Source: Calditerrivibrio nitroreducens DSM 19672 (lineage in GTDB: Bacteria > Chrysiogenota > Deferribacteres > Deferribacterales > Calditerrivibrionaceae). From it: a stretch of DNA of 64,000 nt. The position numbers and the translations under genes are program-made. The stretch lies in NCBI RefSeq assembly GCF_000183405.1, contig NC_014758.1, forward strand, positions 1,653,001 to 1,717,000, read 5' to 3'. The notes below the pieces were generated by a model. It worked only from the letters and a program-made list of their open reading frames with translations. It was not told the DNA's origin and did no database searches. Every line of letters begins with the position of its first letter. The stretch's first letter is position 1. Positions 7,196 to 14,737 of the stretch are shown here, piece after piece.

Positions 7196-8124
7196 AAATC
7201 CTCCTCTAAGTATACTGGAATATACAAAGAATACCCCTGCATGACAGTCTCCTGGTGAAATGACAAACTCTTAATACCTTTACCGATATAACACTTTGAA
7301 GGAAGCTGTTCACCAAAAACTATCAAAGCCCCCTGCCTTGCCATTACAACAGGATTTTTAAAAGGATTACCTGTAATAGCCAATATATCCCCATGTTTTC
7401 CAAACCGTGTAAAAGGTTCATAATATGCATTTCTGGCATCTATGCCCTGAAGATAGCAATTAGACAGGGTATAGACTGCATTAGCCCTCTCTTTTTCTAC
7501 CGATACCTTTTCACAGCTACCAACGATAACATCAAACTTACCCTTTCCCACTGAAGCATCCTTACCAAATCCTATTTCCCCAATAATTTCGAGAGCTTTT
7601 AATACATATTCCTTCAGGTCATCACTACAAAAAAAATAGAAGCTAAAATCGATACCATTATAAAAATGCTCAATGACGGTATATGGAGAAAAACCATCCC
7701 CCGTAGTTGAAGTGAGCCTATTTGTTGAGCACCTCACCACATCTGATGTCTGATAGTGCTGATTGCCAATAGATCTTGACTTATCAACTATCTTTTCTCT
7801 TGTGAGTGTTGGCTCTTTAATTATAGTACTGATCGGTATATACCCCTTTTGCTTCAGGCTTTTTCTATTCAGTAGCATATCAAGCTTATCTTCTTTTGAC
7901 TTACCAACTGAGTATCTGGCAGGAATCTTTGGGACTATGCCACAATCATCCAGCAAAAAATCTGATACCACCAAAAATGGTTCCTCAAGGTAGTTTTCGA
8001 GCATCTTATCCACATCAAACCCCATCCGTCTTAGAGTCCATACCATCTGACCAAAAATCGTATCAGACATCGGTAAAGTACCAAAAGAAGACTTTGGTTT
8101 TAAACGTATTTTATAATATTCCAT
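7192..8124 (-). CDS. csm4: Type III-A effector subunit Csm4
   Basis: A RAMP subunit that binds the 5' handle of the crRNA and contacts Cas10. The N-terminus (YYKIRLKPKSSFGTLPMSD, then TIFGQMVWTL) is the Csm4/Cmr3-like start, and a glycine-rich loop, GFGKDASVGKGKFDV, lies near 195. I start it at the ATG at 8124, giving 310 aa, because GAGG lies 5 nt upstream and overlaps the csm3 stop TGA. An earlier in-frame start at 8151 would overlap csm3 and lacks such a signal. It overlaps csm5 by 4 nt. Confidence 0.92.
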   Translation of the reverse strand: MEYYKIRLKPKSSFGTLPMSDTIFGQMVWTLRRMGFDVDKMLENYLEEPFLVVSDFLLDDCGIVPKIPARYSVGKSKEDKLDMLLNRKSLKQKGYIPISTIIKEPTLTREKIVDKSRSIGNQHYQTSDVVRCSTNRLTSTTGDGFSPYTVIEHFYNGIDFSFYFFCSDDLKEYVLKALEIIGEIGFGKDASVGKGKFDVIVGSCEKVSVEKERANAVYTLSNCYLQGIDARNAYYEPFTRFGKHGDILAITGNPFKNPVVMARQGALIVFGEQLPSKCYIGKGIKSLSFHQETVMQGYSLYIPVYLEEDL

Positions 8125-8131
8125 AGCAACC

Positions 8132-8809
8132 TCAGAAAGTAATTTTATCAAATTTCTCCTGCAGATCTTCTTTATCGAATTTTATAGAAACCTTACCGTA
8201 TCCCCTACTTCCAGAACCTCCAAGTGCATCGAAAGTGAGAAGCTTTAATCCTGTTAGAAATACTTCCATCAGTTGATCATAATTGTCTTTGGGAAATATT
8301 CTCATCGAAACGGCAAAATCAAAAACTGCGCCTTTTATAACTCTTTCGGTAAATCTTGGATTTTCAGCTGTACCTTTTAATCTATTTATAGAATTTTCCG
8401 CTTTTACCTCTGTAAATTTGCCATAAGTTTGCATTATTGACTGCCTGGACTCTTTGTTTAGATATGTGTCAGAAAAAACAAGTCTTGACACTCCAAACTC
8501 AGCATTTCTATCATCACTTCCACTGGAACCAAAAAGGGTAACTATATGTTTTTCTAAATCAGTGGATGCTTTTGACGCAGACAGAGGCCTACCATCTGTT
8601 TTCACATGACTTCCGGCATAGTATTCAAGTAAAGATCTTATTTTCCCTTTCAAACTACTTCCAGGGATATAAGGTTCACCAGTTATTGGATCTTTTATTA
8701 CCTGATTGTCTACTCCACCTATATGCATCTCTGTATCGCCTGATCCTATATGCAAACCACTTTCAAGTGTAAGTTTACCTGTAATTTTAGTTATTTTAAA
8801 AGTACTCAT
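8132..8809 (-). CDS. csm3: Type III-A backbone RNase subunit Csm3
   Basis: A RAMP subunit forming the filament along the crRNA and cutting bound target RNA every 6 nt. GLHIGSGDTEMHIGGVDNQ carries Asp34, aligned with the catalytic Asp33 of the streptococcal protein, so target RNA cleavage should be intact. YIPGSSLKGKIRSLLE (about 48-63) is the conserved crRNA-binding segment and GGSGSRGYGKVSI near the C-terminus is the RAMP glycine-rich loop. At 225 aa it has typical length. It lies between csm2 and csm4. Confidence 0.96.
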   Translation of the reverse strand: MSTFKITKITGKLTLESGLHIGSGDTEMHIGGVDNQVIKDPITGEPYIPGSSLKGKIRSLLEYYAGSHVKTDGRPLSASKASTDLEKHIVTLFGSSGSDDRNAEFGVSRLVFSDTYLNKESRQSIMQTYGKFTEVKAENSINRLKGTAENPRFTERVIKGAVFDFAVSMRIFPKDNYDQLMEVFLTGLKLLTFDALGGSGSRGYGKVSIKFDKEDLQEKFDKITF

Positions 8810-8827
8810 CTTTTCCTCCTTTTTTCA

Positions 8828-9295
8828 TTATTCTTTTGGATTTAAAAATTTGTAGTAACCAAGTACTGCTTCAAAATACAATAGAAATGTTTTTAGATCT
8901 TCAAAAGACTCTATCTTCATCACATTGCTTTTTAAAAAATTAAAGAAATTGTCGCCTATTTTATCTCTACCTCTGGCATAAGCAGATTTAGATCCTAAAA
9001 GGTAAACAATCGGTAATACCTTAGAAAATTCAGCTTCCACATCTTTGGACAGCTCAACCTTCATTTTCAAATTGTATAGCTCGTCATAGAATTTTCTAAT
9101 CTGGGAGTTTTTATTAAATTTTCCACTTGATTCTTGATGTATAACCTTAGCTACCTTTTCAGCTTGACTGCTGTAAAGACTTTTCAAGTCAAACTCTTTG
9201 AAACTCTTTTTGACCGATTCATCCACAGAATAGTTTTTTTGACCTTGTGGATTTGGGCTTCCCTGAGTAAATTTACTGTTGTTCGGTTTGTTCAT
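8828..9295 (-). CDS. csm2: Type III-A small subunit Csm2
   Basis: The small helical subunit that stacks along the target RNA in the Csm complex. After a disordered, Asn/Gly/Pro-rich first 35 residues the protein is helical, with TSQ-type features such as SQIRKFYDEL (about 64-73) and YLLGSKSAYARGRDK (about 98-112), which are characteristic of Csm2. At 155 aa it is slightly longer than usual because of the extra N-terminal tail. Its start overlaps the cas10 stop by 4 nt. Confidence 0.9.
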   Translation of the reverse strand: MNKPNNSKFTQGSPNPQGQKNYSVDESVKKSFKEFDLKSLYSSQAEKVAKVIHQESSGKFNKNSQIRKFYDELYNLKMKVELSKDVEAEFSKVLPIVYLLGSKSAYARGRDKIGDNFFNFLKSNVMKIESFEDLKTFLLYFEAVLGYYKFLNPKE

Positions 9296-11670
9296 TTTTT
9301 ACCCCCTTTTTTCTTTCTTTTATTATAAATTTCAAACATCGATATCGCCTTAAAAAGCTCTGGTGCAGTATTAATTTTATCGAGAAGAAATAATGATAAT
9401 TCCTCCCTCGCATTCTGATTCTTTATCTGTCTTGCAAGGAGATATTTAAGTCTTGGTATCCACATTATATTTTTAGCAAGATCCTGCATATTTAGATTTT
9501 TGTTTTTAAGTAAAATGCTCATCTCTATTAATTCCAGCAGTTTGTAATCAAAACTTGTAGCCTCCGGCACAAGCCAACTATTTTTCTTTACTTCTTCATA
9601 AACCTTAATAAAATCTTCCCATTTGGCTTTTGCACCAAGAAAAGTTAAATAACCTTTGGGCTTTTTGTAGTCGTTAGTCTTTTTGGAATGAGTTAAATTA
9701 TTTTCCACCACCTCAGCCATAAACGCGATAGGAGTATTTGGCTTAAAAATACTTATACCTCCCGATATTGTTACCTCATTATTGTATCCAGTATACCTTT
9801 TGAAATCCTGAGACAGTTCAAGTGCAAGCTTGAAAATATCATTATATCTTCCCACCAGAAACAGATCGTCCCCACCGGCAAAAACGGTATACGTGTTGGG
9901 ATAATCTTTTTTCAATTTGTATGGTAGATAGTAAGCAAAAAAGTTGTTTATCATCCTTGATAGCTGTGAGATTCTGGAAAATGTCAATCTTTTATTTTCA
10001 CCCACGTTTCTTTTTTTCTCTAAACCAAGGGCAAACAATGCCCCAAGATTATCCACATCAGCTTTAAAAACACCCAAAGCATCAATCCCACGTTCCCCTT
10101 TTGCAATCTCTTCGAAAGATTTTATAACGTAATTATCTGTGGCCACATATGTATTTATTTTTGACTTATAAAAACCTTTGAAACCATCAAATAAAGAGAT
10201 GTCTATTATTTTAGAGGCATCAAGCAATGCATCCCCCACATCACTTCTAAATTCATAATCATACTTATTAAAGATTTTACCCCCATCTTTACGGTATAAT
10301 ACTAAATACTTCAGTTCTTTTCTTACGAGTTGCTCTCCTATTTTAATAAGCTCATCGCAATTTTTACCATATTCTGCCCCTTTCTCAGCTGATTCCCTTC
10401 CACAAAGGGAACATGATACAGCATTGTCAAACTGCTTGTGATAATTTTCAAAGATTGAATCCCTTGTTAATAAATTAAATCTGCTATATTTTACTTTATC
10501 CATCTCAGTGAGAAGATCAAGCCATAGAGATTCATAATGCTTTTCTGAAAAATCTGAAGGAGTTGCTTCTACATAAGCAATCCCAAAATATACCTCACCA
10601 AAGAATTTCTCAAAAAGCCAATCATTTATAACCTTATTGACCTCCTGAATACCATCTTTTGTTTCTTTAGAATTATCCGAAAGAATTACAAACATCCCTG
10701 CTGCATTCAAAAGGAGGTTGAAAGAAGGTAGGTTAAGCTTGTTTGACATCATCAATGCCGCCACTTCCGTCATCAGTGAGACATAAAAAGACCTACCTCT
10801 CAAAATCTTTGCAGGATTTTTACCAGACTCTGCCCCTTCGGAAAAGATAAATTTCTGAATACCAAAAAATTCACCCCTTATCATCAAAAAAGCTTTTTCA
10901 TCATATTCAGGCAATCTCTGATTGTTTTCATAAAATTTAAACAGCGATGTGGCAAATGCCGCAGTAGTCCTAGAATGATCATATAAAGATACATCGTCAA
11001 ATTCCCCCAAGGTGGAGGCTGGAACGAATGAGAAAGCCTCCTCAAATAAACTTATCAATCCATCCACGTAAAAATTGAGTTTGTAATCTATCTTGTTTAG
11101 ATTCTCTTCAAAAAATTCAACAATTTTTTTATAATTCTCCTCTGCTGAAATATCTTTTAATTTTTCACTTTTAACAGGAAAAATCGATTCTAAATTAACA
11201 ATACTCAATGGGTATCTATAGCTATAATCATTTTCTTCAAATAATGATGCTATCCTCAATAGTGGTGTCATCATCACCTTTCTATAGTCAAATTGGGATC
11301 TTTTCCTGTCCCTTTCTGCATACTGTTCTCTGTCGAGACCAGAGGCTATCTGATCCGCCATTGTTACTATTTTTGAAAGTATCTCATTATTAGGCTTATG
11401 ATGAGCAGCGGATGTAAATAAAAAACCTGGAGCGTTAAACGTACTTTTCCACAATCCATCTATGGGTGTATTTAAAATATTATTTTCAATAAAGTAAGCT
11501 GTATGTAGAGAATGTAGATGAGTATCATCGTTTAATAACAACTGTCTTTCGTAGCTCCCTTTGCCATATTTATCCGTTAGATGCCTACCCGTCCTCTGGT
11601 AAACCTTACCTATATCATGATAAAAAGCTGCAAGACCTATAAGAGATGTTTTTAAGAGTTGATCATTCAT
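9292..11670 (-). CDS. cas10: Cas10 (Csm1), cyclic oligoadenylate synthase and HD nuclease
   Basis: The large subunit of the Csm complex. The N-terminal HD domain has AFYHDIGK with His18-Asp19, so ssDNA cleavage is probably intact. A CSLC pair (Cys420, Cys423) belongs to the zinc-binding insertion. The second Palm domain has FAGGDDLFLVG with GGDD at about 599-602, the cyclase active site that makes cyclic oligoadenylates from ATP when target RNA is bound. At 792 aa it is a full-length III-A Cas10. Both catalytic centres present means that DNA cleavage and second-messenger signalling could run together. It is adjacent to card1 and overlaps csm2. Confidence 0.97.
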   Translation of the reverse strand: MNDQLLKTSLIGLAAFYHDIGKVYQRTGRHLTDKYGKGSYERQLLLNDDTHLHSLHTAYFIENNILNTPIDGLWKSTFNAPGFLFTSAAHHKPNNEILSKIVTMADQIASGLDREQYAERDRKRSQFDYRKVMMTPLLRIASLFEENDYSYRYPLSIVNLESIFPVKSEKLKDISAEENYKKIVEFFEENLNKIDYKLNFYVDGLISLFEEAFSFVPASTLGEFDDVSLYDHSRTTAAFATSLFKFYENNQRLPEYDEKAFLMIRGEFFGIQKFIFSEGAESGKNPAKILRGRSFYVSLMTEVAALMMSNKLNLPSFNLLLNAAGMFVILSDNSKETKDGIQEVNKVINDWLFEKFFGEVYFGIAYVEATPSDFSEKHYESLWLDLLTEMDKVKYSRFNLLTRDSIFENYHKQFDNAVSCSLCGRESAEKGAEYGKNCDELIKIGEQLVRKELKYLVLYRKDGGKIFNKYDYEFRSDVGDALLDASKIIDISLFDGFKGFYKSKINTYVATDNYVIKSFEEIAKGERGIDALGVFKADVDNLGALFALGLEKKRNVGENKRLTFSRISQLSRMINNFFAYYLPYKLKKDYPNTYTVFAGGDDLFLVGRYNDIFKLALELSQDFKRYTGYNNEVTISGGISIFKPNTPIAFMAEVVENNLTHSKKTNDYKKPKGYLTFLGAKAKWEDFIKVYEEVKKNSWLVPEATSFDYKLLELIEMSILLKNKNLNMQDLAKNIMWIPRLKYLLARQIKNQNAREELSLFLLDKINTAPELFKAISMFEIYNKRKKKGGKK

Positions 11671-12828
11671 CTAATCCCCCTTTATTCCGAAAATTTCTTT
11701 TATTATTCCATCTAATCCAGCTTCTTCTATTTCCTTTAAGCCATAGAATTTGATCCCATATGTCGATTCCCTTTCTTCCTTTTGAAGATCACCATTAACA
11801 TCATACAATACTTTTTTATCCAGAGTTAAAAGATAATTCCTCATCGACAATCCAAACTGCTTTTGATCCTTCATTCTTGCAAGCTTTTCAAAAGTCTCTT
11901 TGAAAACATCGTTCTGTTTTTCCCCGAGACCTGTTTTGCATTCTATATAATAAAGTCTATTTTCAAGGCATACCACTACATCCAGTTCGTTTTTTACCCC
12001 ACCTTTGACTATTTGAATACCGATAACGATATGATCATTTTCTTTCACCCCAAGGATATCTCTAGTCCTTAGATAAACCAGCTCTTCAAACCAACCACCA
12101 GTAAAATAATTATACCAATTCTTCACCCTATCATGAGACTCGCTTTCTAAATCAAGGTTTATTAAATTTAACAGCTCTCCGGCAATATCTTTAATCTCGT
12201 CTCTTGAAATTTTATTTCTGTTATTTTTATATGTGTCCCTTAAATTTTTAATTATCTCATTGACTTTATCGATATTATTAAGAGCAAAATCCCATAATTT
12301 ATAAGTCATCTCTTTTCTATCATTCAAACAATCTATATGTTGAGGGATCTTTTTTTTGTTTTCTATTTTTATATTGTAGCTACTAAGATACTCCTCCACT
12401 GTAACACGGTATGAAATATCTATCTTCTTTCCGCTATAAAAATCGATGTAGTAATTCTTTCCCACCGGGATATAGATTACAATTTTATTTTCATAATCTC
12501 TGTAAAAATCAAGTAAAGTTATCGACATCGGCTTGGTTCCGCAGGTGATATTCAGGTAATAGAAAATGTTTTTATCTTTAATCTCTTCTATACTATTCAA
12601 TTTATTTAGTATTTCCAGATAGTTGTCCTGATCTACTTTTACCACTTTAACCCTTCTACTATCTATTTTAGATGTTGACACGATAGTATCTGTTTTACCT
12701 CTTCTCTCCATCTCTTCAGTTGATATAAAGATAAAAAGTTTAAAATTGATCTGCTCCAACTCTTTGATTATTAGAATGTTGGGAAGGGTTTGGTCGCTTA
12801 CAATTGATACCAGCACATTCTCTCTCAT
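11671..12828 (-). CDS. card1: Card1/Can2-type CARF nuclease
   Basis: A cyclic-oligoadenylate-activated effector nuclease of 385 aa. The N-terminal CARF domain (about 1-150) contains NITCGTKPMS (93-102), the ligand-binding loop of this family. The C-terminal domain has the PD-(D/E)xK pattern: GGWFEELV (about 244-251), NELDVVV with Asp283, and IECKTG with Glu296 and Lys298. Card1 and Can2 (DUF1887) bind cA4 and cut single-stranded DNA and RNA or nick double-stranded DNA. All catalytic positions are present. It overlaps the cas6 stop by 4 nt (ATGA). The symbol could equally be can2, since the two names cover close relatives. Confidence 0.88.
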   Translation of the reverse strand: MRENVLVSIVSDQTLPNILIIKELEQINFKLFIFISTEEMERRGKTDTIVSTSKIDSRRVKVVKVDQDNYLEILNKLNSIEEIKDKNIFYYLNITCGTKPMSITLLDFYRDYENKIVIYIPVGKNYYIDFYSGKKIDISYRVTVEEYLSSYNIKIENKKKIPQHIDCLNDRKEMTYKLWDFALNNIDKVNEIIKNLRDTYKNNRNKISRDEIKDIAGELLNLINLDLESESHDRVKNWYNYFTGGWFEELVYLRTRDILGVKENDHIVIGIQIVKGGVKNELDVVVCLENRLYYIECKTGLGEKQNDVFKETFEKLARMKDQKQFGLSMRNYLLTLDKKVLYDVNGDLQKEERESTYGIKFYGLKEIEEAGLDGIIKEIFGIKGD

Positions 12829-13730
12829 AATACCTCCACCTTTACTTCCCCAAAACCAAAACTGGTATTTTTACCCAAACCAAATATCTCACACGCTTTT
12901 AATAATGAAACCTCCCATTTTGAAAAACTACCTTTTAAAACTACCTCTCCCACCGCCCCTCCTAATTTCATTTCCGATTCCTGTCTGGCGGAATATCTAT
13001 CATACTCTACCCATATTAGACTGTTTCTTTCCTCTTTTTCTGACATTTTTTTTAGATCTATTTTTAATTTTTCCCCATCACCATACATTGATCCGATAAT
13101 ATTTATCCTCTGCAATATATTTCTCAGCATATCCAGATAAGTGATCCTATGGGTGTAGCGATTATTTATCTTCATTCTGACAGGGGAAAGGAAGGTAATC
13201 TTGATGAAAAGTGATTTTTCTTCATCGCTTGAATCGAAAGACCATAATCTTTCATCTGGCTTTTCAATCTGATCCCCTTCACCATTGTACACAACAGAGT
13301 CGCCCTCCTGTATACTTTTTATCTCATACGGTATCCTCTCTTTAAATAAACCCTTCTCACCACCCATCTTTAATGCAAAGAAAAGATACGGAAAGTAGTC
13401 AACCCCTCTACCAAATAGCGATAAGGTAAGTCTAATCTCCTCAAATTCTTTTCTGGGAAGAGTATCAGAAAATATTCTAAAAGGATGAGATGCTCTATCT
13501 CTACCGAGCAAAAATTCTGTATCTTTTTTGATAGGTGTTTCGAATATATAGGAATAGGCGCATTGGAATTTTAAGGGGCAGTCTCCACACTCTTTACCCC
13601 TCAGTATACAGGAAAGCTTTCTAAGCTCATTTCCCAATACAGATCGTATCACAAAAGCTGGATAAACTTTAGTCGTAAATCGATTTTTAAACTTCAAACG
13701 AAACAAAAACTGGTTGTACCTTATCTTCAC
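12825..13730 (-). CDS. cas6: Cas6 CRISPR RNA endoribonuclease
   Basis: Cleaves the precursor transcript within the repeats, leaving the 8-nt 5' handle. KIRYNQFLFRLKFKN at the N-terminus is a Cas6/RAMP first strand, GKECGDCPLKFQCAYSY (about 45-61) is the cysteine cluster seen in the COG5551 type, and GLGKNTSFGFGEVKV at the C-terminus is the glycine-rich loop. I choose the GTG at 13730 (301 aa), with GGGGGA 4 nt upstream; the longer in-frame start at 13766 would be a TTG without a ribosome-binding site. It is the first gene of the csm operon, which places RNA processing under the same control as the effector. Confidence 0.9.
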   Translation of the reverse strand: MKIRYNQFLFRLKFKNRFTTKVYPAFVIRSVLGNELRKLSCILRGKECGDCPLKFQCAYSYIFETPIKKDTEFLLGRDRASHPFRIFSDTLPRKEFEEIRLTLSLFGRGVDYFPYLFFALKMGGEKGLFKERIPYEIKSIQEGDSVVYNGEGDQIEKPDERLWSFDSSDEEKSLFIKITFLSPVRMKINNRYTHRITYLDMLRNILQRINIIGSMYGDGEKLKIDLKKMSEKEERNSLIWVEYDRYSARQESEMKLGGAVGEVVLKGSFSKWEVSLLKACEIFGLGKNTSFGFGEVKVEVL

Positions 13731-13797
13731 AATTCCCCCTTCTACTTTTTTAAACACAAAAATCAATAAATACTTGTTTGTATATATAATGTGAAAT

Positions 13798-13824
13798 TTT
13801 ATAACACGGTTTTTATGAAGTCAA
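13798..13824 (-). promoter_or_regulatory. Candidate promoter of the cas operon
   Basis: On the minus strand TTGACT (13824-13819) and TATAAA (13803-13798) are 15 bp apart, about 68 bp before the cas6 GTG. The spacing is short for sigma-70. The 123-bp gap to nrdG holds no other candidate gene. Confidence 0.35.
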
Positions 13825-13889
13825 CATGGAATTTTTAATCTTTTCTTAAAATTGAATAAAAATTATATGATTCAGACGCCTATCGTACT

Positions 13890-14582
13890 TTAAATATTCC
13901 TTATCTTTACCGTTAGATAATTTGAAAGAATTTCTGTTATTTGACTTAAATCCTCATCAGTGATATCAGGATTAAAGAGCTTATCAAGAAGGTACCTGCT
14001 TGCCATAAATTTTTGAACGTATAAAGTATCCTTTTTACAAGTGGGTAAAGCATCAAAAAAGGTTGAAACTTCATCCATAGTTGGTACTTTCCAGGCCGTA
14101 TATCTCATTTCAAAAGGGATATGGGACTCCTTTAAGATGGCAATGCTCTTTTTTACTCTTCCACAGCCATAATCCACTCTGGTGATATATTTAAAATCGT
14201 CATCGGTAAAAGCCTTTATGTCAACTGCAACATAATCAATAAGCTTTTTATCAAGAATATTCTGCAATCTTTCCGGAAAAGTTCCATTAGTGTCAAGCTT
14301 TATTTCAAAGCCAGAATCTTTTAAAAAATAGAGAAAATCTTTCAAGCTATAATGAAGTAGAGGCTCACCACCTGTTATGGCTATATTTTTCAAAGGAAGT
14401 GTCTTTATCTTATCCCTGATTTTTTCAATATCTACTGGTTTTTCTGTTTTAAGCACAAGGCTCTTGTTGTAGCAATACCTGCACCGCAGGTTACAACCAA
14501 TTGTAAATACGGTGCAGGCAACTTTACCGGTGAAATTTGTGAGGGATACTGTTTCAATCTCTGATACCGGCAGAGTCCACAT
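13890..14582 (-). CDS. nrdG: Anaerobic ribonucleotide reductase activating enzyme (NrdG-type radical SAM)
   Basis: Generates the glycyl radical on class III ribonucleotide reductase. CNLRCRYC (about 30-37) is the CxxxCxxC [4Fe-4S] motif and ITGGEPLLH (about 69-77) is the SAM-binding GGE motif. The protein is 230 aa, longer than the E. coli form and matching the NrdG2-like group. SD-like AGGG stands about 9 nt upstream. It overlaps the small glycyl-radical ORF by 29 nt and follows nrdD, so the three proteins should be made together. Confidence 0.88.
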   Translation of the reverse strand: MWTLPVSEIETVSLTNFTGKVACTVFTIGCNLRCRYCYNKSLVLKTEKPVDIEKIRDKIKTLPLKNIAITGGEPLLHYSLKDFLYFLKDSGFEIKLDTNGTFPERLQNILDKKLIDYVAVDIKAFTDDDFKYITRVDYGCGRVKKSIAILKESHIPFEMRYTAWKVPTMDEVSTFFDALPTCKKDTLYVQKFMASRYLLDKLFNPDITDEDLSQITEILSNYLTVKIRNI

Positions 14583-14733
14583 TGAATACTACCCTATCTT
14601 TAAATTCTTCCTGTTTCCCTTCATTCCAATTCTCTACTGGTCTGTGATAACCAACTACTCTACTATAAACCTCACACCTTTCCCCTTTCACCTCAGCAAG
14701 TTTTTGTTGAAGGTCTTTAGTCTGTTCTTTCAT
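14554..14733 (-). CDS. Separate glycyl-radical peptide of class III ribonucleotide reductase
   Basis: A 59-aa ORF between nrdD and nrdG. Residues 21-40 read EVYSRVVGYHRPVENWNEGK, which resembles the C-terminal glycyl-radical segment of NrdD (RVxGY followed by WNxGK), the site activated by NrdG. The neighbouring nrdD ORF ends in a zinc ribbon and lacks this segment, so the radical domain is encoded separately here. GGGGGTGA lies 4 nt before the ATG and contains the nrdD stop. A frameshift artefact is unlikely because the ORF has its own start and SD. Small proteins of this kind occur next to nrdD in other anaerobes, from memory. Confidence 0.85.
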   Translation of the reverse strand: MKEQTKDLQQKLAEVKGERCEVYSRVVGYHRPVENWNEGKQEEFKDRVVFNVDSAGIRD

Positions 14734-14737
14734 AACA

